Source of the DNA: Plantago major
Lineage: Eukaryota; Streptophyta; Magnoliopsida; Lamiales; Plantaginaceae
Assembly: GCA_026545765.1 (NCBI GenBank)
Contig: CM048842.1
Coordinates: forward strand, 22,346,667 to 22,410,666
Length of the DNA stretch: 64,000 bases
Direction: 5' to 3'
Program-made: the position numbers and the translations under genes
In this document: piece after piece, positions 54,276 to 64,000 of the stretch
How the letters are laid out: each line of letters starts with the position of its first letter
Numbering within the stretch: position 1 is the first letter of the stretch
Notes under the pieces: generated by a model
Databases searched by the model: none
What the model was told of the DNA's origin: nothing
Seen by the model: the letters and a program-made list of their open reading frames with translations, nothing else

Positions 54276-54936
54276 AGACTAGAGTCCAAGAAGTTCTGGT
54301 TTCGTTCCTGCCTTTACTCGCTTTCTGTTTCAGCTCCTTCTTCTTCGCTTGGTTTTATATAAAATTGGATTGTCCAGTAACCCGCAAACGCCTTCTGACC
54401 TAAATCTTTTACCGAGTAAATCTTATTTTACTCCTATCTTCACCTTTTCTTCATCGTTCTTCATCAATTCATTTGCGTTTTGATTTCGTTCGGTAAGTTC
54501 TCGACCTCATCTTTCAGATTACTTCGTCTCCTTTATATTTCTAACACAAGAAACAACCTTTGTTCTGATTAGAATCACTGCGAGATCTTGGAATTTATTC
54601 TTAGCGTACCACAGCTTGCTAGCAATTTCGTTCGTTCGCCGGTAAGATCCTTTCTTCGTTTGCTTTCTGATACGGGCTAGGAGCATGTTCGTGCGTATTC
54701 TGTTCGGTGGAATGTTTATTTAGTTCTGTATTTTCTTCATGTTTACCTTACTATCCTTGTTGGTTGCTCTGTTTCTCGTAACTTTATGCTTTGCTTTATG
54801 TTTTCAGTTTTCTGTCTTGGTCCTTGAACTGTCAGCGAAAGTTTTTAGCAATGTATGCAAATTCTGATAACAAATTATCTTGTCTCCGAGTGGTCTGTAG
54901 TGGGAGCTTCCTTGTTAAAGGTCTGGTGATCGAATC
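54276..54936 (+). promoter_or_regulatory. Host-like promoter and spliced 5' leader, cut by element G
   Basis: TATATAAAA lies at 54356-54364, followed by a pyrimidine-rich leader (TTCTTCATCG type). Donor-like CGGTAAGT is at 54493 and CCGGTAAG at 54642; an acceptor TGTTTTCAG ends at 54807, giving a plausible 166-bp intron. An ATG at 54851 opens MYANSDNKLSCLRVVCSGSF, which is open up to the LTR of element G at 54937. This pattern is typical of plant genes with an intron in the 5' leader. I do not recognise the product. It could also be the leader of an unknown transposon. Confidence 0.4.
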
Positions 54937-56496
54937 TATTGGTCCAGATAACGGCAAAGTAAAAGACAAGAGGGGGGGGGGGTGAATAGTCTTTTAAAAC
55001 ATTTGTCGATAAACACAGTTTCTCAGATATCTGTGAAGATATCTGATACTTAATTTCAGAGAGCGGAAGACTTTTCTGTGATAAGTGCACGTGCTTACCA
55101 AGATAAGTGTAAGTACTTTGCAAGATAAGTAAAGCAAGTAATAAACTGCAGAAAGTAAATAACACAAGTCTTTTTATAGTGGTATCTGAAGGTGGCGTAA
55201 TCCTTCAACTAATCCACTTCGGCCTTTCTCAGACCTAGAATCCACTAAGATAGATAAATGAGGTAACCTTACAGATATCTTCTCTTGATTCCTAAATACA
55301 CTAGGTTCCCAACCAAGTGTTCCCCCTGAGTTATTCCCCGGCTTTCACAGCCAAGTACATCCTGTACTCAGAAACCTTTTGAGCTGTTCCTTAGTTTCCC
55401 AAACTAAGTACTTCCTGTTCTCAATAATCTTGGAGTTATTCCTTAGTTTCCCAAACTAAGTACTTCCTGTACTCCACGCCGTTTAAGGTGTTGGTTAAGG
55501 TAAATTGTCAGGTGAGCTTCTTTAATAACTTGTTCAATTATTCAGATAGCTCTATGAATCAAGTATACTTAATACACTTTGCAATGTATGGTATCTCGTT
55601 CTTTACTGACCCAAGTCTATGATAAGTGTTCAAGAGAATGAAGCTCAGATATGAAATCTTAGTTCAACTCTTTCACAAATAACAATGCTCGTTAAGGATC
55701 AGGACACTTAGAACTTTTGTGCTACTTAGAATCAAGAGCTTTGGTCGCAACAGAAAGCTTGAAGGTAAGTAGTTTGCTTGAGAGAGCTTGTGAGAATATT
55801 CAATATTCTTGGTGTTCAGTGTGTTCTAAAGTATGTTCTCAAGCAGTCTAAGTGTTGATATTTATAGATGAATTTGAGTGCCGTTTGAATAGTATCCGTT
55901 AGGCTTAACTCATTTTCAAACTATTGATATCTGAGTATAATCTTATGGAGGTTTGTCTTCTTCTTCGGTTCTGACTTTTGTTCAGACATTTCTGTCCGCG
56001 CATTTAATGCACTGTACTATACTTTGTCCTGTAGTGCCAACGGAACTATGCAAGCTTTCTGAGGCTTTGCACGTTCTTTTCAAGAGATCATCATAGCCTT
56101 AGATACCACTGAGTGTAGATATCTGTGGGCACTTTCCTCGTCTCAGAAACCTTTTATTTCTCAGATATCTTTTGCAACACTTGTGTTTCGAAACACTTGT
56201 TTCTTCAAGATATCTGGACATAGGTATCTGAAAAACCCTTGTCTTGACAATCACATGCGATCTTCAAATCTTCAAATTCGTTGAACTTTTCCTGCTGGAT
56301 GCCTTCTTCTTGGTCTTCTTTAGAAAATAAAAATTACATTTCGAGACCTAACATCCTATACAAGATTTGCTAGACTATCATACTTAGTGAGTTTCCTCTT
56401 TTACAATGTTCAAGTGAACCAAGAGTACTAAGCACCTTTCTGAGCTAAGATAAGTCATTAGATTGCTGATCAAAATCTAAACAGATAATCCTAACA
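54937..56496 (-). repeat. Element G 3' LTR
   Basis: 1560 bp, sense strand TGTTAGGATTATC ... GACCAATA. G11-loop hairpin at 54961-54995, TATA-like at 55857-55866, GCATTTAATGC at 56000-56010. Clearly diverged from the LTRs of A. Confidence 0.85.
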
Positions 56497-56511
56497 AATT
56501 TCCCCCATTTT
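56497..56511 (-). promoter_or_regulatory. Element G polypurine tract
   Basis: Minus strand AAAATGGGGGAAATT directly before the LTR start TGTTAGG. Confidence 0.85.
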
Positions 56512-57089
56512 GATCAGTCAACGATGACTATCTGACCTATTACAAATCTGGATGAGGAAACAATCCATCACTTAATCATTTCTTATGATCTTTAAGTTCA
56601 TATAATTAAGTGCAGAAAGTAAACATCAACCAAATCACAAGGTGTGATCTTTGTTGACAAGTTATCTTTTATAAAGAATGATATCGAAGAGTAAGTTCAT
56701 CAGATATGATACAGTGAAAGCTTACAGATAACTTTAGTACATAATACAATTTAGCTCAGTCAGCAAGATACAAAAAATTACATAGTGAATTAGGATAACA
56801 GGAGTAACCAAGCTCCAAGTAGACATCCTAATGAACTAGTCTTCAAGTCTTCAATACTTCAAGTCTTCAAAAGCAGTTCCATGGGTCAATCTGTAAATTT
56901 CCTATCACCAAACCTTTTGATATCATCAGAGTAGTCATAGAGAAGAGTTCTGACAATCATCTCTGTGTCTCTGGCAAATCCACAGACTTCCTTATAGGTT
57001 TTGGTAGGATTCTTCTTGACAAAGTGCTTGACCCACAAATACTTTCCCCATTTCCAGGCATGCTCGATTCTGATATCTGACAGCTTGAA
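56512..57089 (-). other. Element G 3' non-coding part
   Basis: Matches 19333-19907 of element A. No gene is seen. Confidence 0.6.
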
Positions 57090-60000
57090 TTATTCATAAA
57101 TGATCTTCAGATATCTGATGTCACCCTTGTATTGATCTTTAGTTAAGTAGAAGGACTCATAGGATTCCACAGCAAGTCTTGCTGTTGTGCCTGTTCCAGT
57201 AATGTTGGGAATTTTGTGCACATCATCTGGCTTTCCATACGGACATTCATCAGAGAGGTCCTTCTTCATGGCTTCTATTCTCTTGATCACTTCAAAATCC
57301 AACCAGGCTTTGATGTGGTTGGTGTTAATCAAGATTGGCTTGTCTTTTCTCCATGCCATGAGCTGTTTATGGATTGGTTCTGGAAATTTTGAGTTTACCA
57401 GTAGATGCTTAAGTTCCAGAATCCAGTAGCCATTCTTCTGATTTATGCACCTGTAGACAGAGGAGTCATTGTTGGTCTTCACATACTCAATCTTGGCTTC
57501 TTCAGGCCTGAGTGGTAGTTGAAGTTGTCTTTGTTCAGCTCTCAGTCTGTTCCTCCTTTGTCTTGAATTCTCCTTTGGGGTAATGCTTGAAGAACCACCC
57601 TGGATAGACTTGGTATTTCCAGAGGGTGTTTTAGCTGCCAAAGGCTTTGCAGCTATGGGCTCAGTTAGGCTATCAATTTTCCTTTTTCTATGAAGAGGAG
57701 CTTCATCTTCATCAGTCTCTTCATCATCATCATTAAGATCAATTCTTGTGAGACTTTTGCAGCCTTCTTCATTGCCCAGGGATTTGATTTGGCCTTCTTC
57801 TTCTTCTTCAGAAGATTCATCAATCCCTTTTACTTGTCTTCTCCTTGGAGCCTTGGTACTCCTTGGAGGTTTCTGTGCTTTGGCCCTTGTTGTCATTCAT
57901 TTATTTTGAGAGGTGGTTGTTCAGATTTTCTTTTATTTCCTCTTCCTCTTCCTCTTCCTCTCTGAGCCTCTTGATATTCATCCCCCTTAGTCATTGTTGA
58001 CTGACTAAGAATCAAAAAGGAGTCTGAAAGGGAGTTGAAGTTGCCTTGCAGATAGTTGTAAGCAGCAACCAACTTTTCCAGATCGGCCTTGAGCTCCTGA
58101 TTTTGTTTGATAAGACCAGTATCCTTATCAGTAAGCTCTGCCATTGGGCCTTGAACAGCATCTGCTTTTCCAGCAGCATAGCAAGCCTCTTCAAAGGCTT
58201 TTGTAGCCAAGAGTTGGTCATCATTCCTAACCATGCCTAGATCTTTCTGAAAAATGACCAGACTGGTTGTTCTCTGAGTGATGAGCTCAGTGAATGACTT
58301 CAGCTCTGCAGGGACGGATGCAATGGCGGCTTTGTCTTGAGAAGACAACTCCTTTTTCAATTTAGCCAGTACTTGATATCTGTTCAAGTATTCATTGGAG
58401 TTGACATTTGACAGCTTGCTGAATGTTTCAGGAGCAATCAGCTTCCTTTTCAAATTAGAAACCGCTAAATGTTCATTGCGGTGTTCTGCCAATGTCTTGT
58501 CTTCTTCATCATCTGAGTTATTAGCCCAGTGATATTCATCCTCTTGGACATTTTCATCAATGTTCTCTAGTCCTGCAACCATCTCAGAGATGGGTTTCTT
58601 TCCTTTCAGTGAGGAGGATGGAACATCTTCTTGGAATGCAGCCTTAGCATCATGCTTGTCATTAGATACTTGTTCAGTATCTAATTCCTCAGCAATTGCC
58701 TGAACAGCAAGCTGGAGTTCTTTCATTTCAGCATAAGCTTCCATTTCCTTGATTGTTTGATCTTCAATCTTCTGGAGCTTTGCTCTTGATTCAACTATCT
58801 TTCTTTCCAGTTGAAGATGTAGCTGTTGTTCTTCTTCCAACAGTTGTTTGAGTTGAGCAACTCTGGCTTGTGCATTTGTTATTTTTTGAGTTGTTCCCTC
58901 AGAGTGCTCAACTACTTGTTCAGTAGTAACTTTGTGTTGGAAAGTTGGATGATTAGATTTCTGAGGAGATGGAGGAGGGGATTGCTGTGAATTCCTCTCA
59001 GTGTGCTTTTCAGCAGCTAAGGCATTGTGTCCTTGTGAAATCCCTCCCGTCCCTGATGTAGGGGCATCATCATCATCATCCTTTTTGTGATGGTCTGATG
59101 GAGGTTCATCAAAGTTATTCTCATCTATTTCTTCCTCTTCATCGTCTTCAGATACAAGATTAATCACTTCAGGAATAGTAATCTTCTGCCCATTAATCTC
59201 CTCTTGTTCAAAAGGATTAAATTGTAGATTCTGGGGCAGGACTGGCTGGAATGCCATCTGTAATCTTGTCTGACCATCAGCCTGATTGAAGGCTTGAATC
59301 AACTTCTGTACCACTTCTTTGGAGAAATCCTTATGCAATAAGGTCGCAACTTGATACTGTTCTGTGGGAAACATTGCATGGATGTAGTTCTCCCAGTCAA
59401 GAGCTCGTGCTCGTCTCGTAGGTTGATCTGTGATTCTCAATATTTCAGAGAGATCTGAGCACCTTAACCTCTGCCATTTCTTGAAGCATTGAATATGCTT
59501 TGGCAGGGTATGAGCTTTGAAGAAAGGAAGTAGGTCCTTTTTCTCATCATCATGGACCTTCGTGGCACTTGTTTGAGCCTGAAAGAAAGAGTTCTGAGTT
59601 AGATTCAAAACTTGTGTAGATATCTGAGTACAAGTGTAGTTAGGTTTTTGAGGTACCTGAATGAGTACATCAGGCTCAGAGACTTGTACTACTGATACAG
59701 GGGTTGCCTCAGATATCTTATTGTGAGGTGGAGACTTGGAAGTCTGGTCCTCATCAACCTTTCTTTCTGCTTGAACCTGAGAATTAAAACATAACACTTA
59801 GGAAATTTTATCAAGAAAATTTTTATTGACAAATCAGATATCTGAGATGTCAATTACCTCTATTGGAGGCTCAGATGTTTGTCTCACAGAAACTTGTGCA
59901 GTTTCTGGAAGCTTTTCTTGTGATGAAGGCCTTGATGCCTCATCAATTTCCATATGTTGTGAGGATTGAGTGGGCAATTCCTCAACAACTTCTACTTCTT

Positions 60001-62363
60001 TTTGAACCTGTTAAGTAGAAACTGTTAGTCTAAGAAAAATGATCAGAGATTGCTCTTTGAGGAGTATAAATATCTGAATGAAATACCTTCTCTATAGAAG
60101 GTTCAGATACTTGTTCCTCAGAGGCCTTGGAAGCCTCTGGATTCCTCTCTCAAGAGATAGACTTTTCAGTCTCTTCATTTTTCTTCTCAGTTGGAGCCTA
60201 TTAGAAACAAACACTTATTAGTGAAGTGTATTAATGAATATCTGAAAAATTATATCTTAAGGAACTCTTGATCACCTGAGCACAGGCTCAGATTCCTTAA
60301 GTTGTGAGGGTGTGGAAGCCTTCTTCTCAGTTTCTGAGGCAAGCTTTTCAGCTTCCTCTTGTTCTCGTGTTTCTAAATCAGCCTGTAACAAAGAAATTAT
60401 ATTAAATAACAAGATTATGTGGCACAAAATATCACAAGTAGAGAGTTAAACCATTCAGATACCTGAGCAATGTCAGGCTGATTGGTCTCTGGAACTTGTG
60501 ATCCTTCTATGCGTTGGTCTTGTTGTTCCATTTCATCTTCTTTGTTTGAAGTTTCAGGTACTTCAAACCTTGCCTGAGTATGCAACTCAGTTGTCTCCCC
60601 TGGTTGATCATTCTGAGCAGATGTCTCAGTTTGATCCCTCTCATTGAGTTGGGGAACCTGCTCTTTTGCAGGATTTTCTTCAGCAATGAAAGATGCTGGT
60701 ATCTGCAGCTCAAGTACCATTTCAGTGATTTACATCCGGCATTGTGGTTGTTGTGCTTGAGACAGACTGTTGAGTGTTGAGGCAATGGCAGTATCCTCCA
60801 ACACTAAGCTATCACTCATCAGAGCATCCTCAATATGCTTCAGTCTTTGTTGCTCTGATGGTGTAATTTGTCCAGTTACCTTGGACAAAGTTGCTTCTTC
60901 AGCAACCTTTGAAACAGGTGCTTGTTCAGCAACCTGTGGTGTAGGTTCTTCTTCAGATACCTCTACACCAGTTACCTTTTTAGTAACCTTAGCCCTTTTT
61001 GATTTTTCTAGGACTTGAGAGATGACTAATTCATCATCTTCATCGTCAGAGCTCTCATCAGCATTGGGAACTGATTGGTCCATAATTCTTGCGGTTTCTG
61101 CAGATAGGGCTTGGTATCTGTCACTACTTTCTTTAGCAGTGTTGATGAGTTCATCAGCAAGGCTTTCGGCAATAGTCTTAACATTTCTGAAAGCACTTTC
61201 TCTTGCTGAGTCTACTTGTTCAGTAGTCGATACCTCTTTTGCAGCATTGATGAGTTCATCTTCATTGATGAGTTCATCTGCAGCGACAGCAGGTATCTGG
61301 GAATCGACAACCTCAATGGGTGTGCCTTCTGATTTGCCAGCAGACTTCTTTCGTGAAGTTCTGGGCTTCTTGGTTGCAACTTTTCCCTCAGATACCTCTT
61401 CAGTCTTTCGCTTCTTGGAACCTTTCTGAGATCCAGTAACCTTTTTCATCATGTTTGTATACTCATATTTGCAGAGTAGGTTACTATTGACTATGTCAGC
61501 CTTCTCTCTGAGCTCAATGCCAAGCTTTTACAGCAAGTAGCATATCTTTATACCATAGATTACTGTGGTCTTTAGCTCAGCAAGTCCCTTATCGATTGTA
61601 GGCTCAAAGCCTTGAATCTTCTTCACAAATTTCATGAAGGCGTACTTTCCCCAATTGAAAGGGTTTTCCAGCCTTTTGTCTTGTTGTTGCAACAAGAACA
61701 TCATCATCCAGCGTTCTTGGCTTATCTGGTCAGCACCTCCTTGTAGACCATCAAAGCATCTGTGAAGAATGCATGCCAACACATCCCGATGAACGGCGGA
61801 TGTCCGGTTACGATGTCGACAAGCTTGAAATCGGTGGGTGTATCGATTTTCAAGATCACACACATCATCTGCAGTTGTTTTACACCTTCAAGGAGATCAT
61901 CATCCTTGGTGTCTATTTCAAAATCCTTTCCAAGATTTTGAAGGTCAAACAACTTGCAGAAAGTTGTTAAGTCCAGAAGGATTTCCTTTCCTTGGACTGA
62001 TGTTCTGATAGACACTATTGCAGTGCCTTCAGAAACACAGGATATAATCCTGGAGTTGTTGTAGAATTCTAACACATCCAGTGAAGAGATTCTATTGGGT
62101 AGAGCTGATAGAAAACCCTTGATTTTTGCCTTTTCAAGCATGTCAAGTATCAGTTTTCTGTCGGCTTGAGTCTCAACAGCAGCAGTGAGGTATTCCTCAA
62201 TCATGGCACCACCCCAAATCATTCTGTGATTTGAATTCCAATGATCGGGATTGAAGTTCCCTACCAATCGATTGTTAATAACTACCAACTCTGGTGCTTA
62301 CTTTTCAGCAGTACCAGTGGTAGTACTTTGGGAATTCTGTGTAGTTGATCGTTTGGGGGCCAT
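57090..62363 (-). pseudogene. Element G accessory ('env-like') gene
   Basis: Start at 62363, 183 bp after a TATA box. N-terminal module at 62290-61720: VVINNRLVGNFNPDHWN, SSLDVLEFYNNSRII, VQGKEILLDLTTFCKLFDL. Next FNWGKYAFMKFVKKIQGFEP and an acidic, Ala-rich middle with nuclear-signal-like clusters (KKRKTEEVSEGK, TKKPRTSRKK). The cassette region with five spacers follows (59579-60462). A long open part (57893-59797) has LPKHIQCFKKWQRLRCSDL, a glutamine-rich coiled coil (QLKQLLEEEQQLHLQLERKI) and a basic RGRGRGRGNKRK. The end (57090-57896) has PRRRQVKG and a conserved NGYWILELKHLLVNSKF block. No signal peptide or membrane helix. Function unknown. Confidence 0.78.
59579..60462 (-). other. Intron-like spacers of element G accessory gene (five)
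   Basis: Minus-strand GT...AG spacers: 60462-60383 (80 bp), 60275-60198 (78 bp), 60086-60008 (79 bp), 59857-59777 (81 bp) and 59656-59579 (78 bp). Donors GTATCTG, GTGATCA, GTATTTC, GTAATTG, GTACCTC; acceptors TTGTTACAG, TTCTAATAG, CTTAACAG, ATTCTCAG, CTTTCAG. Between them lie exon-like cassettes of about 105-180 bp, most ending in a Glu-Pro-x-x-Glu type motif. The last spacer is open in frame and could be retained. Confidence 0.75.
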
Positions 62364-62801
62364 CTCTTTATATAGAGTGAGTTTTTCGAAGATCTTAAAG
62401 AGATTAATGTGAAAGATTAGTGATTCTTTGCAGAAAAACTAATTTGAGAGCAGAGATTTGCAGAGAGGTTAGAAGAAAGAAATTTTCTATTCTTGTGCAA
62501 GTCGGAATGTTGGATTAGGCGAAAGTAATTTCCTTAGCCAAAATCCTATATATATAGCAAAGAGATCTCAACAGACATATACATACAAATCAATTTTGTG
62601 TGTAAGTATCTGTGTATTGCAGACAGGCGTGGGAAAAAGCTTTGTTTGGCATTAAATGCATACTGGGCCCTGTCTGAATTTCAACAGTCCACTATTTACT
62701 GAGACTTAATCTCTTCCGTAAAGATCAATCGCCCATTTCATCAAGGGTCACCATTGCTTCTTCAGCAATGATCACAATCAACAATTGTAATTGTGCCCAT
62801 T
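62364..62801 (-). promoter_or_regulatory. Element G internal promoter of accessory gene
   Basis: CTATATATATAG at 62546-62557, GCATTAAATGC at 62649-62659 with TGGGCC beside it. Sequence is conserved with A (25305-25760) and F. The conserved block ends at the insertion of H. Confidence 0.65.
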
Positions 62802-64000
62802 TGTTGGTCCAGATAATGGCAAAGTAAAAGACTAGAGGGGGGTGAATAGTCTTTTAAAACTTTTGTCGATAAACACAGTTTCTCAGAAACCTGGGGGTTT
62901 CTGATACTTAAATTCAGAGCGCGGAAGACTTTAAGATAGGTAAGTGCAGAAACAATAAGTAAGTGTGTGTGTGCTTTGCTGAAATGTAAATACAGAAAGG
63001 TAAATAACACAGCAAGTATAGTGGTATCTGGAGGTGGCGTAATCCTCCAACTAATCCACTTCGGTCTTTCTGAGACCTAGAATTCACTAGAACAGATAAT
63101 TGAGTTCACCTTACAATAATCTTTATTCTAAGTTTCCTAAACAAATGGTTCCCAACCAAATGTTCTCCCTGAGTTATTCCCCAGCTCCTAGAGCTAAGTA
63201 CTTCCTCTACTCAGATAACCTTGGAGTTATTCCCTGATTTCCCAAATCAAGTACTTCCTCTACTCCACGCCTTGATGGTGTTGGTTATAAGGTTTTGTCA
63301 GAAAGGCTTCTCGTATAACTTTTCAGTTATGTTTTCAGAGAGCCAAACAGAACAAGACTACTTAATACACTTGTTCAGTGAATGGCAGTCTGCTCTTTAC
63401 TGACCCAAGTAATTGGTGTCCGTTCTGGAGAATGAGCTTCAGAAAGGGTATCTGATAGTTCAACTCTTTCACGAATAACAATCTATTGTTAAGGTTCAGG
63501 ACAACTTAGAACTACTAGTGATTCTTCAAGCAACAGAAAACTTTCAGAAAGGGTAGTAGAGTGCTTGAGAGAATACTTTGCTTGATGGTAATTTTGCAAG
63601 ATAGAGCGTTCTAAGGTATATTCTTCAAGCATCTAAGTGTGTGATATATATAGATAAATTTGAGAGGCGTTTGAATTGTATCCGTTGTGCTCTCTATCAA
63701 ATTATATCCGTTTATATCTTGAACTATGTACTCAGAAGTCACTATCTCATTTTTCGTAGAGGATCGCTTTAAAGATTTACCGATGCATTTAATGCATAGT
63801 ACTGTTCATAGTCCTTTAGTCTCAACGGATACATGAGCCTTTCTGATGGCTTGCATGCTCCATAATCATGATGTCATATGTTCAGAATCATATCCCGAAA
63901 ATAAGTTAATATACTCAAGAAAGGATTAAGGACATAGTCTTTCTGAGTTAGACTAAACCTTTGTGTCTTCATAAACCTTGTGCAATCTTCAGTCTTCTAA
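62802..64000 (-). repeat. SIRE LTR H, partial
   Basis: Starts TGTTGGTCCAGATAATGGC (plus), with a G6-loop hairpin at 62826-62855, TATA-like at 63643-63652 and TGCATTTAATGCA at 63784-63796. More diverged from A and G than they are from each other. It is either the 3' LTR of a minus-strand element running off the window or a solo LTR. Inserted into element G between its accessory promoter and pol. Confidence 0.82.

Larger units (their letters stand above)
54937..62801 (-). mobile_element. Ty1/copia SIRE-lineage element G, 3' half
   Basis: Minus strand: accessory gene with internal promoter, polypurine tract and 3' LTR. The pol part would lie to the right but is replaced at 62802 by LTR H. Collinear with element A 17656-25760. 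Broken, but its accessory gene is the most open of the three copies. Confidence 0.88.

Noticed and set aside
54851-54985. Coding frame running from the host-like leader into the G-run region
   Set aside because: The last part lies in the LTR of element G, so the frame there is by chance.
57187-57965. Plus-strand frames opposite the G accessory gene
   Set aside because: They mirror the conserved minus-strand coding part, which is shared with A.

Overview
This window is a nested heap of LTR retrotransposons from a flowering plant, most likely a eudicot. The base composition is AT-rich, and all the recognisable pieces belong to plant lineages: Ty3 Tat, Ty3 Athila, Ty1/copia SIRE and a tRNA-derived SINE. 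I found no complete host gene, rRNA, tRNA or CRISPR array. The only host-like stretch is a possible promoter and 5' leader at 54276-54936.

Layout. (1) <1-7736: a Tat-lineage Ty3 element on the minus strand. Its 5' LTR is at 6834-7736, and its 3' LTR lies beyond the left edge. (2) 7737-12472: the right part of an Athila-like element on the plus strand ('D'); the Tat element sits inside its gag. (3) 12473-35793: a non-autonomous Athila-like element on the minus strand ('B'), split by (4). (4) 17656-33711: a 16-kb SIRE element on the minus strand ('A'), flanked by the 5-bp target duplication GATTG. (5) 35794-36770: a plus-strand Athila LTR fragment ('E'), possibly the rest of D's 3' LTR. (6) 36771-37740: unassigned repetitive-looking DNA. 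(7) about 37740-45765: a plus-strand SIRE remnant ('F') with no LTR in view. (8) 45849-46049 and 54244-54275: a minus-strand SINE split by (9). (9) 46055-54243: a complete-length non-autonomous Athila-like element ('C') with target duplication CTTAC. (10) 54276-54936: host-like promoter and leader. (11) 54937-62801: the 3' LTR and accessory gene of a SIRE element on the minus strand ('G'). (12) 62802-64000: another SIRE LTR ('H') inserted in G and running off the right edge.

The most interesting signal is the accessory ('env-like') gene carried downstream of pol in the SIRE copies A, F and G. In all three it has its own TATA-type promoter 183-190 bp before the start codon. Its middle part is a chain of short exon-like cassettes separated by phase-0, GT...AG spacers of about 74-89 bp. 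The predicted protein has basic clusters and coiled coils but no visible signal peptide or membrane segment, so 'envelope' looks like a poor name. Between pol and this gene lies a tandem array of small hairpins whose stems differ between copies in a compensating way. The Athila-like copies B, C and D form a family that keeps gag, a downstream ORF and long 3' sequences but shows no reverse transcriptase or integrase. They probably depend on partners.

All element coding regions are treated as fossils. Extents are given by domain, and the number of breaks is only estimated.
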